Source: Gnetum montanum | Taxonomy: Eukaryota > Streptophyta > Gnetopsida > Gnetales > Gnetaceae | DNA: 64,000 nucleotides | NCBI GenBank assembly: GCA_015680685.1 | Contig: MNCI01004721.1 | Span: forward strand, 244,593-308,592 | Direction of reading: 5' to 3' | Part shown: positions 23,437 through 34,569 of the stretch, one piece after another | Position numbering within the stretch: the first letter of the stretch is position 1 | Layout: the number at the start of each line of letters is the position of its first letter | Notes under the pieces: model-generated | The model's database searches: none | Told to the model about the DNA's origin: nothing | What the model saw: only the letters and a program-made list of their open reading frames with translations | Translations under genes and position numbers: made by a program

Positions 23437-24662
23437 TGTGGACCTTTTGGTGTGTCAAAACATTAAGTAAAATGGAGACAAAAGTTGTTTGTATTATTGT
23501 ATGGTTATTGTGTTTGTAGAACTATGTACATGGGAAACCAAGATGGGCTAAAGAGGACAAGGAACAAACTATCCTAGAGCTTAAAGAAGGAGGTCACCCA
23601 CATGTCTTTAAATGAACATCCAAAGAATGTGGACAATGACCTGATATTGTACAAGCAAAGTGGACATCATTAAAGCATATGAAAGTTCAAGGTTACAAAC
23701 AAGAAATGTTGCATTCATCATACAAGTGAAGAAAGATGTCTCTAGGAAGTAGTAGATATCTTGGTAGATTTGGAGGGGATTCGGATAAAGATGTCTTCAA
23801 AAACAACAAGATGTCTTTCTCAAGCAAAGATGTCTTTCATGAGACAAAGACATCTTTGCATATTTCAAACTAAGCATAGAAATATGTCTTTCACAAGACA
23901 AATATGTCTTCTAGAGTAGAGGCTTTCAAGAGATGTCTTTCAAGAAATAAAGAAGTATTCCTAGATTTGAAGGGAAATTCAGAGAGACATCTTAGGTGCA
24001 AGAAAGACATCTTCCACGACTGTTAATAACCATTAGCTAACTACTGCACGAGTTTTGAGAAGGATTTAGCAATACAACAACTATAAGAAGAGGTCATGTG
24101 CATTGGGAAATGTGCAAGCATTGTTGTATTCATTGTACAATCATTTGTAATCATTGAATTCTCTATTGCTCTTAATTTTCTAATCATTCTAGCTTTGTAA
24201 AGTGTGCTAAACCTAACTGTGTAAGGATTAGCAAATTGAGTTGTAATCATTCATTATATTTTTTGTTCTTGTTGCCCTGAGGGGTTGAGTTCCTTAAGCT
24301 TGTTGGGATCTTATGGGATTGAGTTGTTGGTGTTATGGTACAACACTTTGGTGCGAAGATCAAAACTATAAAGGTTTTGGAAGCCTTGGAACCACATTTC
24401 CAAGCTTGATGGGACTTTGTGGGGTTGAGTGATTTGTGCTATAGTATAACACTTCAGAGTGGGGCTTGACAATTATATAGGATGTGGATCCTTCAATTAC
24501 AATTTGAGAGCAACAAAGTCCAGAGGTGTGCTTGCAATCTACCCTTCGAGTGTGGAGTACCCAAGTTGGAAAACCATGTAAATTTGTGTGTGTGCTTTGT
24601 TTGTTTAATTTTTAATTTGGGGAACTTATTCATCCTTCCCCTTCTAAGTTCAATGTTCCACA
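23437..24662 (+). repeat. 5' LTR of non-autonomous copia element (C2)
   Basis: This 1226-bp LTR starts TGTGGACCTTTTGG and ends GTTCCACA (terminal TGTGGA/TCCACA). It pairs with 28539-29786. The insertion is flanked by CTATA on the left and TTATA on the right, a 5-bp target duplication with one change. It contains a cluster of about ten AAAGATGTCTTT-like motifs, in both orientations, at 23730-24015. Confidence 0.9.
23730..24015. repeat. Cluster of AAAGATGTCTTT / inverted motifs in C2 5' LTR
   Basis: The core AGATGTCTTT or its complement AAAGACATCT recurs about every 20-40 bp (near 23731, 23788, 23808, 23826, 23844, 23930, 23982, 24003). Several copies are near-palindromic (AAAGATGTCTTTC). The same cluster is kept in the 3' LTR (28830-29120) and in the LTR fragment at 49807-50650. 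Confidence 0.8.
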
Positions 24663-24664
24663 AG

Positions 24665-24676
24665 TGGTATCAGAGC
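24665..24676 (+). promoter_or_regulatory. Primer-binding site of C2 (tRNA-iMet)
   Basis: TGGTATCAGAGC follows the LTR end after two bases. This is the standard site complementary to the 3' end of initiator tRNA-Met used by plant copia elements. It fixes the element on the plus strand. Confidence 0.9.
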
Positions 24677-24779
24677 ATGGTACTCTTTCTTTTATCATCA
24701 ACTTCAAAGAATGAACAATGGAGGGGACTTCTTACATAAAGCCACCCATTTTCAATAGATTCAACTTCACCTATTTGAA

Positions 24780-26240
24780 AGAAAAAAATGCAAGGGTTCT
24801 TAGAATTCATGGAATTTGAAGTCTGGGAGTCAATCTTGGAAGACCACACTCCACCCATTGATGGTACCACCAACATCATCAAGCCTTGCAACCAATGATC
24901 ACAAGAAGAAAAGGATAAGTTCATGTTTGATTCAAAAGAAAAAAATTGTTTATATTGTGCATTAAATAAATTTGAATTTAATAGGGTATTAGGATGTAAA
25001 ACAACCAAAGAAATTTGGAAAAATTTAGAAGCTATTTATGAAGGAATCTCTATTGTTAACCAACCGAAATTATTAGTTTTGCAAAGTTAATATGATAAAC
25101 TTAAAATGCAAGAAGGTGAAAAAAAAAAGGATTATTTTTTAGTGCTAATGATCTTGTTGTAGCCATTAGAGAAATAGGGAAGGACTTGCTTGAAAGCAAC
25201 AATATCATCTAAATGATCAGAGCTCTACAACTGGAGTTCAAGCCTAAGGTCATAGTCGTGGACGAAATTGGAGATTTCTCAACTCTGAGATTTGAGGAAC
25301 TTCAAAGTGCTCTCATCGCCTATGAAATGAATCTCATAAGCAAAGAAGTGGTTTAAGAAAAACCTATTTCTCTAAAGACTACCTCCAAGGAGAAGGAGAT
25401 CAATGAGCATGATGAGGGTAATGAAGATGAGATTGCTCTTCTCTCTCTCAAGGATACTACAACAATTACTTACAAGAAGAAACAAAGGGACATCTTAGTA
25501 ATAACAAAGACCAAATTTCTTCAAAGGTAGTGAAAGAGGTAGAATTTTTTAAATTCTTCCAATCTAGATTTTTCTTCCATAGAGTGTTGGTTTATGCAGG
25601 AAGAGGCCATATGGCCTTCGAATGTCCTAGTGATCCAAATGATAGCAAAGTTCAACCAAAGAATAGCTCCAATGATGAGAAACTAAAGAAGATCAAACTT
25701 TTTACAAGTTGGGATGATGGTAAGCAAAGTAAAGAAGAAGTGTGAAATTCTCCTAAAGATTCTCATCTCATCTGCATGGCACATATTGATGAATCTTCCT
25801 CACATATAGTTGGACAACATGGTAAGTGTGACGAGAGGTATAGTGAATTCAAAGAAGAAATTTTTCTCTTACATCATTTAACTAGGAAGGCAAAGAAACT
25901 AGTGCTTTCTAATTTAAATGCCATTCATGCTTAAATGAAAGAAGAGATCTTAGACATAAAAGCTAAGATTCAACCACTAACCTCTTGTAACAAGGATTAC
26001 AACAAGATTCAAGATGAGGAGATCCTTGTAAATCAACCAAAAACTTTAGAGGAAGGAACACTTGAAGTTTCAAGCTCAAAATTAAGCATAGTAAGGTTTG
26101 ATAATTCTGATCATAAGGATGAAACTACTTTATATGTAAAAACTATGGTTTTATGCAAACTCTTGATTCTAATGATCAAAATAAGATTAATGCTTAGTCT
26201 TGTCAAAAGGGGTTTGATAAGAAAATTATGTAGGTAGCAA
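24780..26240 (+). pseudogene. C2 gag-like coding remnant
   Basis: The plus-strand remnant of a copia gag begins soon after the primer site. A capsid-like part with TTKEIWKNLEAIYEG lies near 24998-25045 and LQSALIAYEMNLISKE near 25300-25350. A zinc knuckle near 25585-25640 reads YAGRGHMAFECP, where the usual first cysteine pair is damaged. Downstream is a helical segment (25935-26237). Stops interrupt the frame at several points, for example near 25355. No protease, integrase or reverse transcriptase follows, so the element depended on others even when intact, or lost pol by deletion. Confidence 0.72.
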
Positions 26241-28538
26241 TAAGTGAGAATGAAGAGAAGTGCAGCTTTAAAAATAATGCAAAAGTTAATTCAAAGTTTT
26301 ATCATAAGGAAAATGAACAAATAGAGACATCACATACACAATCTAATGAGAGAGAACCTAAGGATGAGGATGTACTTCATGATAGGGGACCTCATCTCAA
26401 ACTCCATTAATCTTCTCAATTTATCAGCAAGCAAGGTAAGTCAAGGTAGGTCTCTATCTCTTTACTTGCTAGTTAATAAGGATAGTGTAAATTATCCATG
26501 TCTTAGATCAAAAATTTGGAATAACTGTCTAGGTCATTTCTCTCATTCATTCATAATATTGATTACTTTTGTGAAGATTTATAATAACTCTTGTAATAAT
26601 TTCCCTTGGTTTGATTTCTTGTCTTGCTCAATCTGAAATTCTTATGATGATTTGTTTCTATGCTCATAGTCGTTGGAATGATTTTTGTCATTTATAAGAT
26701 TAGACAAACCTCTATCAATATTGCTGATTGAAGATCTAGATCTTTACAAATCAAGCTTAATGTTGATCTATAGTTATAATGTGTTTGTGATTTATTTATT
26801 TATTTTTATTTTTTATTTTTGCACACTGATCTTAAAAGCCCAAGATAAGTAGCACATATGTAAGGGGAGCCTACATCTCAATCATCTTGAGGGTCCTCAA
26901 TGTAGGGGAGTCCATGGAGACTTCAACCAAAATGTGCAAAGAGCAAGGAAAGGTCCTCAAAAGGTATTTTCCACTTAATGGAATGGCAAAATCTTGAATG
27001 ATTGTATGCTGCATATGTGAACTTTCAAATGTGTTTAATGATTAATCAGATTTATATAGTTAATTCTCTATTAACTTGAACTATTATGTTTGGTACATAT
27101 GAGGACTTTAAAAGGTATTTAATGATATATGGATACTTAGTTCTTTATCAACATCAATTGTTTTTAAGTGGTTGTATTTCCTTATTCAAAAAGCAAATAT
27201 GCATGGTTGTTATATTCAATCTAAAAATTCATAGCTTTTACATTCTATTTATGATTTCTTTTGGTTGAAACTAGAATTTTTGATGTCATTGTTTCTATTG
27301 GACTAGCTTTTTTGTGATGATCTATCTTTGATCTTTAGTATCAATTTATGTGTTGTTCCCCATGGAATTTGAAGTGACAACCCACCTATATGATGTTCAA
27401 TCATAAGCTTAAGCATAAAGTATCTATTTTTATATAACAAGTAGTTGATATTATGAGTAATTTCATGATCATTTTTGGGTATCTATGCTTTTAATTGAGC
27501 TATCCATTGAATAATTTGCTTTGAGATGAAAATTTTGGAAATTTTGCATGGTTGGTTTCAAGTTAGAGATTGCTATATGCTCATTTACCAAGATGAAAGA
27601 TAAATATTAATTTATTTTGAAGAAAAATTAATTGCTCCTCAACATTCACACTTCACTTCAAGCTTAAATATTGGTTCAAAAACTTGAATTAGTTCTTAAT
27701 ATATGTGTGGCAACACTTGTAATATTCTTGCTTTTCTATTTGTGTGATACTTAATGGAACACCTATTTCTACATGCTCTATCTTTGATATTTTGTATTTA
27801 CTGATTATTTTTTTGTGATCATACTTACATTTGGAGAAAATTTCAAGAAGTGTATGAATGTATATTTATTAGCATGTTTTATCTTTGATCAATGGTTTTA
27901 GGTGTTGCGTTGCCTTAAAAGAACAACGGAATATGCATGTATGACTCATAACTTTGATCTTTAAAATTGATTGTCAATGGTTCTTATTGAATTAATTGCA
28001 GCTTCTTATTTTGACCTCAAAAGAGCAATTCTTAATTTTCACAATCACACCTTAAGTGGAGGATGTAGTACATTACCTACAACATTGTGAGCAATAACAT
28101 GATTACTCTATGGGATTCCTTTGTGAAGTTGCATTACCTCACCATAAAGATATTCCCATTCGCTAATGTTGTATAAACATGAAGATTATCTGAATTTCAA
28201 GCATCTTGCACTACTAATGACTTATTGTTGTAGAGATAGGTTACTTAAGACTTTGCTTCACTTCAAGGCTTCATTTCACTTGGAAGGTTTATTCTACTCT
28301 TGGAAAATCTGGGGCACCTATTCATGGACCTGATAAATACATACTACCTATATCTTTCTAGAATCATGAGTGATACTTGACACTCCATATTATATTGTTC
28401 TTTTATATCTTTTCCATCCAAGTTTGTGCACCTTATCCTTTCTGTTGCTATTCAAAAAGGAGGAGAGTAGTATGGTTCAAGCGATATGATCACTAACCCA
28501 TTTTCTTAAGTTTTGAACATCACCAAAAATGGGAAGAT
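26241..28538 (+). other. C2 internal region without pol
   Basis: About 2.3 kb between gag and the 3' LTR hold no recognisable integrase, reverse transcriptase or RNase H motif in any frame I read. The open frames are short and hydrophobic and look like chance. A purine-rich AAAAATGGGAAGA precedes the 3' LTR at about 28525-28538 and fits a polypurine tract. Confidence 0.6.
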
Positions 28539-29786
28539 TGTGGATCTTTTGGTGTGTTCAAGACATTAAGTAAAATGGAGACAAAATTTTTTTGTATGGT
28601 TGTATGGTTATTATGTTTATAGGACTACGTACACAAGAAACTAAGATGGGCTAAAGAGGACAAGGAATGAACTATCCTAGAGCTTAAAGAAGGAGGTCAC
28701 CCACATGTCTTCAAACAAACATCTAAAGAATGTGGACAAGGACCTGATATTGTACAAGAAAAGTGGACATCATTAAACCATATAAAAGATTAGGGTTGCG
28801 AACAAGGAACAATGCATTCATCATATAAGTAAAAAAGAAGAAAGATGTCTCTGTGAAGCAGCAAACATCTTGGTAGATTTGGAGTGGATTCAGACAAAGA
28901 CATCTTCAAAACTAGTAAGATGTCTTTCTCAGACAAAGATGTCTTTCTCAGACAAAGATGTCTTTCATGAGACAAAGACATCTTTGCAAATTGTAAACCA
29001 AGTTTAGAAAGATATCTTCCAAAAGACAATGATGTCTTCTAGAGTAGAGCCTTCAGAAAGACATCTTTTAGGAAATAAAGATGTCTTTCCAAATTGGAAG
29101 GCAAATTCAGAGAGACATCTCAGGCATGGGAAAGATGACTCCCATGATAGTTAGTGACCATTAACTAGTAATTACACAATTTTCAAAAAATATTCAACAA
29201 CATGACAACTATAAGAAGACTTCATGTGCACTGGGAAATGTGCAATCATTATTGTATTCATTGTACAATTATTTGTAATCATTGAATTCTCTGTTGCTTC
29301 TCATTGTCTGATCATTTTGGCTTTGTAAAGTGTGTTATACCTAACTGTGCAAGGATTAACAAATTGAGTTACAATCATTCCTTATATTTTTTGTTCTTGT
29401 TACCTTGAGGGGTTGAGTTTCTTAAGCTTATTGGGATCCTTAAGGATTGAGTTGTTGGTGCTACGATACAACATTTCGATGCAGAGATCAAGATTGTAAA
29501 GGTTGTGGAATCCTTGAAACCATAGTTCCAAGCCTGATAGGACCTTCCAAGGTTGAGTGATTTGGGTTGCAGTACAACACTCCAAAGCAGGGCTTGAAAA
29601 CTATATAGGGTGTGGATCCTTCAATCATTATTTGAGAGCAACAAAGTTCAAAGGTGTGCTTGCGATCTACCCTTGAGTGTGAAGTACCTAAATTAGGAAA
29701 CCATGTAAATTTGTGTGTGTGCTTTCTTTGTTTAAGTTTTGATTTGGGGAACCTAGTTATTCATCCTCTAAGCTCAACGATCCACA
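28539..29786 (+). repeat. 3' LTR of C2
   Basis: This 1248-bp LTR starts TGTGGATCTTTTGG and ends GATCCACA. It is aligned over its full length with 23437-24662, with scattered substitutions and small indels. The motif cluster lies at 28830-29120. Next to it is TTATA, the right copy of the target duplication. Confidence 0.9.
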
Positions 29787-29962
29787 TTATAAAAAAATTA
29801 CAAGAGTTTATCTAAGAAATCAATCAAACAGTGCCATAAAATGGTTGGTGTATGCACTTATATAGGCAACAAGTGGTTTAGTGTTGACGCAGATGCATCA
29901 ATGCATCCTGAGATGCATCAATGGGCATGCATCGATGCAACTACCTTATTCATGCTTCATCT
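29787..29962 (-). repeat. 5' LTR of G1, second part
   Basis: This continues the LTR interrupted at 23436. It contains the U3 of the minus-strand element: a TATATAAG box near 29852-29859 on the minus strand and clustered GATGCATC / GCATTGATGCATC motifs at 29880-29940. It ends GCTTCATCT, where TCATCA is expected. Confidence 0.72.
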
Positions 29963-30414
29963 AGTATAAATTAAAATATATGAACTAAAACTTATTGACA
30001 TATTGGAACTTTATAATCTATAACTTGGTTTTTTTAAATAAATAGACTTACCACTAAGCAAATACCTCATTTTCTAGGTATTCATACCTAAAACTATTTG
30101 ACATATACTTACAATGTATAGTCAATATAATACTTTTGTAGAAATGAAGAAAAGCAGAACTACATAGAATCAAATTTATGGCTTACAGATGACAAATCAA
30201 ATACCCTAACTAGATAAGCAATGTCTCACTCACTATATGGTACATTATTTGAGAGGTGTTAGACCTAAAGAAAACATTGATAATGAATAGAGAAAAGTTA
30301 GAGTACATCATAAGCTTGACATTGAGTAGATATCATTGAAATATATATATATATATATGGAAAGAAAACACCTTCCAATTCTAGAACTATTTACTCATGT
30401 GTATAGCCTTATAG
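29963..30414. other. AT-rich sequence, no gene seen
   Basis: I see no coding region or repeat terminus. An (AT)9 microsatellite lies at 30341-30358. The right edge is the first copy of a 19-bp direct repeat. Confidence 0.5.
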
Positions 30415-30840
30415 TTGATACTTTGAAAAAAGAGGATCATGTGCTATATTTTAAATTAATAATGATGTATTAGCCTAGTGGTAAGACTCTTGATTTAACA
30501 ATGAGGTGTTAGCCTACTAGTAGGACATTTTATTTGCAAGCTCTAGGTCATGGGTTCGATTCTAGTGGATAATGTTGAGTGATGTAAAGTTCTAATTGGA
30601 CTATGTATCTTTAGGTGTACCTATGTTTCACTTATTTTGAGTTTTAATACCCTAGTAAGACTCTTAATTTGAAAAGTATAATGCATGGGTTTAATTTTGG
30701 TGGGCAATGCTAAGTTATAGAGTTTTATGTGGATGATAAATATCCTTGGATGTACCTATGTTTCACTTATTTTAAGTTCCAACACCCATCTCTTCCCCCC
30801 TCTTTCCTAGATCGGCATGCCTTGATACTTTGAAAAAAGA
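30415..30840 (+). mobile_element. SINE-like multimer flanked by 19-bp direct repeats
   Basis: TTGATACTTTGAAAAAAGA occurs at 30415-30433 and again, identical, at 30822-30840. The 388 bp between contain tRNA-like units: an A-box-like TAGCCTAGTGG (30471-30481), a second TAGCCTACTAG, and a B-box-like GGTTCGATTC (30553-30562). A body with the shared phrase GTACCTATGTTTCACTTATTTT follows and occurs twice (about 30502-30650 and 30651-30785). Long direct repeats of this kind are the target duplications of LINE-mobilised elements, so this is probably a tRNA-derived SINE in multimeric form. There is no clear A tail, so the 3' structure is unresolved. Confidence 0.7.
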
Positions 30841-31231
30841 AATAAGTAAAGAAAATTAATTGTTAGTGGGGAGGAAGGTTTCATATTTATAATATTTACA
30901 TTACTTTTTAATATTCATAATTGAACTTAAAATAGCAAACGGATTTGACATCGAGAGCTATGGCTTAATATCAATTTTTGTATCAAAGTAAGAAAGTGAT
31001 GGCACTTGTGGAACATCTTCACCTCATCACTTATTATTGATCTTACATAGAGAATTTTCACCATTAATTATAACCTTCTTATTGATACTAGATTTAATCT
31101 TTGAGTTAATAGTATTCTTGTCAAAAAAGAAACTTTGCCTTATGAGCTATCTGTCCAAGCTACTTAATACTTTCTCCAATAGCAGTAAAAATATATATAG
31201 GAGCTTCTATCTTATCTTAATTCTTTATTGT
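30841..31231. other. Intergenic sequence, no gene seen
   Basis: AT-rich. The open frame at 31037-31234 is hydrophobic low-complexity and has no recognisable domain. Confidence 0.45.
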
Positions 31232-32048
31232 TGATGAGTCACGTTTTGGGCAACTATGATATCGCGTACAACTATGATATCGTGTACGCGATATCACAGC
31301 CCGCCGTTAGTTCTATAAATAAGAGGCGGCTCTCCCTTGTTTCACATCCAGTTTTTAGTCCCTTAGCTAAACTCTAGCAGTTGTCCCTTCTTAGAGTTAG
31401 AATTATTTTCCAATGTATGCCCACAATGTGGTGATTGTAATTGTACGACATCCTTTATTCGAGTGTGACGTACTTGGACACACACATGACCGGCAATAAA
31501 GATCGAGATTACTTCATCATTGCAGCATTCACTTAGTTTAATTATTTATTTATTTAATTGTTATTTACTACTTTTTTAGTTAATCTCTCTCACCCTTAAA
31601 CACATGTTAAACATGGAATGAGTATGACTTAATCACAAGCATTTAACTGTGACTACTTAGTAACCTAGTAGCGTACCTAGGCCATGCATTTGGTAATCCC
31701 AGTGGTAGTTGTGCATGAGGTCTAAGATGTGTACAAATGATTAAGGAACAGATGCTCATTCCACTTAAGCTAGCTTAGATTCTCTCACACTCTCTCTCCT
31801 AGATTAGTTAATATTACTTTCCATTGCCTTAAGGAGTAGCGTTAGATTAGGAACCACATCATACACCTCACTCTAGACTAAACCATACGTTACAAAGCTA
31901 ATACTAGTCCAGGTGGGAAGATAGCGAACTGCAACCTAAGGCTAACTATCTAGATGCCACAACTAGTCCATCTGCAGAGTTCGACCAGATCGCACGTGTA
32001 ACACTCGTAATTGTATGGTTGAGTGTAGGGGTACCTCGCCACTCATCA
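31232..32048 (+). repeat. 5' LTR of plus-strand gypsy element (G4)
   Basis: This 817-bp LTR starts TGATGAGTCACG and ends ACTCATCA. It is the reverse-oriented sister of the LTRs at 2118, 35180 and 42152. A TATAAATA box lies at 31314-31321. Just upstream is a near-perfect 20-bp palindrome, GATATCGTGTACGCGATATC (31276-31295), with a further GATATCGCGTAC at 31258-31269. A primer site follows. Confidence 0.88.
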
Positions 32049-32049
32049 T

Positions 32050-32068
32050 TGGTGTCGTTGCTGGGGAT
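32050..32068 (+). promoter_or_regulatory. Primer-binding site of G4 (tRNA-Asp type)
   Basis: TGGTGTCGTTGCTGGGGAT begins two bases after the LTR end. It is TGGCGCCGTTGCCGGGGA with a few C-to-T changes, matching the 3' end of tRNA-Asp. Confidence 0.8.
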
Positions 32069-32185
32069 GGTGCTAGTTATCTAGATTAGTTATATCATAC
32101 AAGGTCACTGTATAGGAATTAACAATATATCTGTTAGAAAGAAATAATTTAAGTCACCTGTAAATTCACACACAACTTCACAACA

Positions 32186-34170
32186 ATGCCTCTCTTACAA
32201 GATCACAATAATGCCACACTTAGTGAGGAAGTTCATTGGAGAACCAATGAACTATATGATGATGAAGATTGGAGTAGACAACCTGAAGTGGGGGTTTCTT
32301 ATAGACATCAACAAAAGCAACGTCATTCCAACACACAAAAGCATAACTTACCCAATGATGATGAACCCCTACTAGCCACTACAAGCTTAACACAAATACA
32401 GGAGGCTGTTTGAATCTCCCGTAGGCATCGTAAAGAGAGCCATCTCCTAGGCTCGATTTAAACAACTTTCCTACCTTTTCAAGAGGCTATGACTTAGATC
32501 TGCATCAACATTTACAAGCCTTCTATGATGCCTATACATGGAATAACATTGATAATGGTTGGCAAAAACTTAAGCTCTTTCCTATGACACTCGTTGACCA
32601 AGCAAGAGTATGGTATAGATCATTAAAACCAAATTCATATGACGTTGGTCAACAATGGTAGAAGTCTTTAATGAAAAACATCAAACCTACGCAAGAGTGT
32701 CAGCCTTGAGGAAACAAATCCAAGGATGGAAACAAGCACAACATGAACCCTTGGACATGGCCTTAGAAAGATATTATGCACTATTAAAAAACTATCCAGG
32801 CCATGGGTTTTCCGAGGAAAGGCTAATGTACCATCTCATTGATGGAATTTGTGATGCAACAAGAGAGACCTTAGGAATGTATGCCCAAGGTCAACTATAC
32901 AAACTACGAACCCATCAAATCCAAGAGCTTATTAAGCGGGTAGCAAAAGAAGAAGGAGAATTGGCTAGATGGGAGAGTGTTGAAAAACATCAATGGGACC
33001 AAAATCTCAACTTAACAAAGGTCCATGATCATAAAAAGGAGAAATCAACCAATCTCAAGGTGGAAACATCATCTTTGCCAACACAACAAACATTAGAAGA
33101 GGTTGAGGCAAAGATCAATAAGATGTTGGAATGGACACATAAAAAGTGTCGAGAATTTATCAACATCATTGGAGATACAGTTTTGACAACCCAAGAAGTA
33201 GGACAAAACATTAGACAATCAGAAAGAAGGGATAAGAAAAATAAGAACTCAACTGCCAATCATACATATGAATGCAACATATTCCTGTATGATCACCCCA
33301 AGGGCCAATGTCCAATATTGTTACATTTACATGAGCATTGGGGAAACACATTACATCCAGAGTTCATACAGAGATACTGTGTTCGATCACAGTGACAATA
33401 ATCCTAGTCGTGGGGGAGACCACCCCTAAACTGGAGACACCCTTCGTATCATTCAAACCCAAACGCTTATCTTGTTCAACATCCTGTTTCTCCAACTGGA
33501 TCAACATACTCTATCTCACCACATTATCATTCTCCTCAATACCATTAGCCCATACCTTCAACACAACCACTTCCTTGTGCACCTTATACTCCTCCTAACT
33601 TTCAACATTCTCATCCTTTCCCTCCTTCCACAATGCCACCAACTGTTCCTAAGGTACCTACACCACAGCAACAACCCACAAACATCACTTGTACTACTAC
33701 TTCCAACAGCTGTGAGAAACCTCAGTAACATCAAAAGCGCCCCTTCTTTAAACATGACCGTAAGAAGGGACAACACAATTCCAAGGCCACTGCATCCTCC
33801 AACTCAGCACAAGCTCAACATTGTGGTTCCCTCTTACCTTCGAACCCAATGCCTCATGTTACTTCATTAGGGCCATCAACTAACACTCCAACAACCATAC
33901 GGCCCAATGAACACAATCATTGAAGGAAACATCCCAATCCTTACATACCATCTAACGGTCCTAAATATCATAGTGGGTCAACTCATTATCTGGGAACTAC
34001 ATCGTATAAATTGCCCCACTATACTTACTATAATTGAGTGTGTGAACCTCGATGGGGTGAGTATGACCAGGCCCCAATATTTTCAACATGCAAGGATCCT
34101 CATATTCCATTTATTAATCCTTACCATCTTCAACCGATTAGTTATGGGGGATACCCCCATTCTAGTAACA
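32186..34170 (+). pseudogene. G4 gag with proline-rich tail
   Basis: This is the best-kept gag of the family. The start ATG at 32186 opens a 75-codon acidic N-terminus ending TSLTQIQEAV, then a frame break with stops. From 32655 a 246-codon capsid region carries WWKQAQHEPLD-type, LERYYALLKNYPGHGF, LMYHLIDGI and a long helical Glu/Lys stretch. A zinc-knuckle-like CNIFLYDHPKGQCP lies near 33270-33315, with the second Cys replaced by Leu. Beyond 33400 one frame is rich in Pro, Ser, His and Tyr (PPSTMPPTVPKVPTPQQQP). Protease and pol do not follow; similarity ends near 34170, so the element is 3' truncated. Confidence 0.75.
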
Positions 34171-34475
34171 AGCAGGGTTAATAAATATTTTTCATTTTCT
34201 TTCATTTTACAACTTTTTGTTTTCCAGTTTTTCATTTTTCAATTTCTTGTTTTATCTTTTCATCTTTTTGTATTTTTGTCTTTTTACATTTTTTATAAGT
34301 AATCTCGTCTACTAATGAAACACTCATGTGGATCGTTGGTTGAGGTGTGTTCTATGTTATTAAGTCTTGAGCGATCAATTATTTGGAACAGTGAGCCCAT
34401 TACACCCACTCATCCACTCTACAAATAAGAGGTTTTGTTCGAGGGTATAGTGATATTCTTGACATTTTTATAAAC
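34171..34475. other. T-rich tract and unassigned sequence
   Basis: A strongly T-rich stretch (34185-34300) follows the end of G4 gag. No gene is visible. It may be internal G4 sequence or the 3' end of the neighbouring minus-strand LINE. Confidence 0.4.
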
Positions 34476-34560
34476 ATAAAATCAATTTTGTGTTCATTGT
34501 ACTATAGAAAAGTCTGANATAAAATCAATTTTGTGTTCATTGTACTATAGAAAAGTCTGA
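34476..34560 (+). repeat. 42-bp direct repeat around a single N (likely assembly join)
   Basis: The 42 bp at 34476-34517 are repeated without change at 34519-34560, with a single undetermined base (34518) between them. An identical duplication whose only spacer is an N is typical of two contig ends that overlap but were placed side by side. Confidence 0.8.
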
Positions 34561-34569
34561 TACAAACCT

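Noticed and set aside
23730-24015. Regularly spaced short repeats as a CRISPR array
   Set aside because: Repeats are too short, occur in both orientations, have irregular spacers, and lie in an LTR of a plant retrotransposon.
30466-30565. Possible tRNA gene because of A-box and B-box motifs
   Set aside because: No cloverleaf can be drawn, no anticodon arm or acceptor stem pairs, and the unit is repeated with a SINE-like body.
33558-33870. Opposed open frames in the G4 gag tail
   Set aside because: They are off-frame shadows of the proline-rich gag tail.
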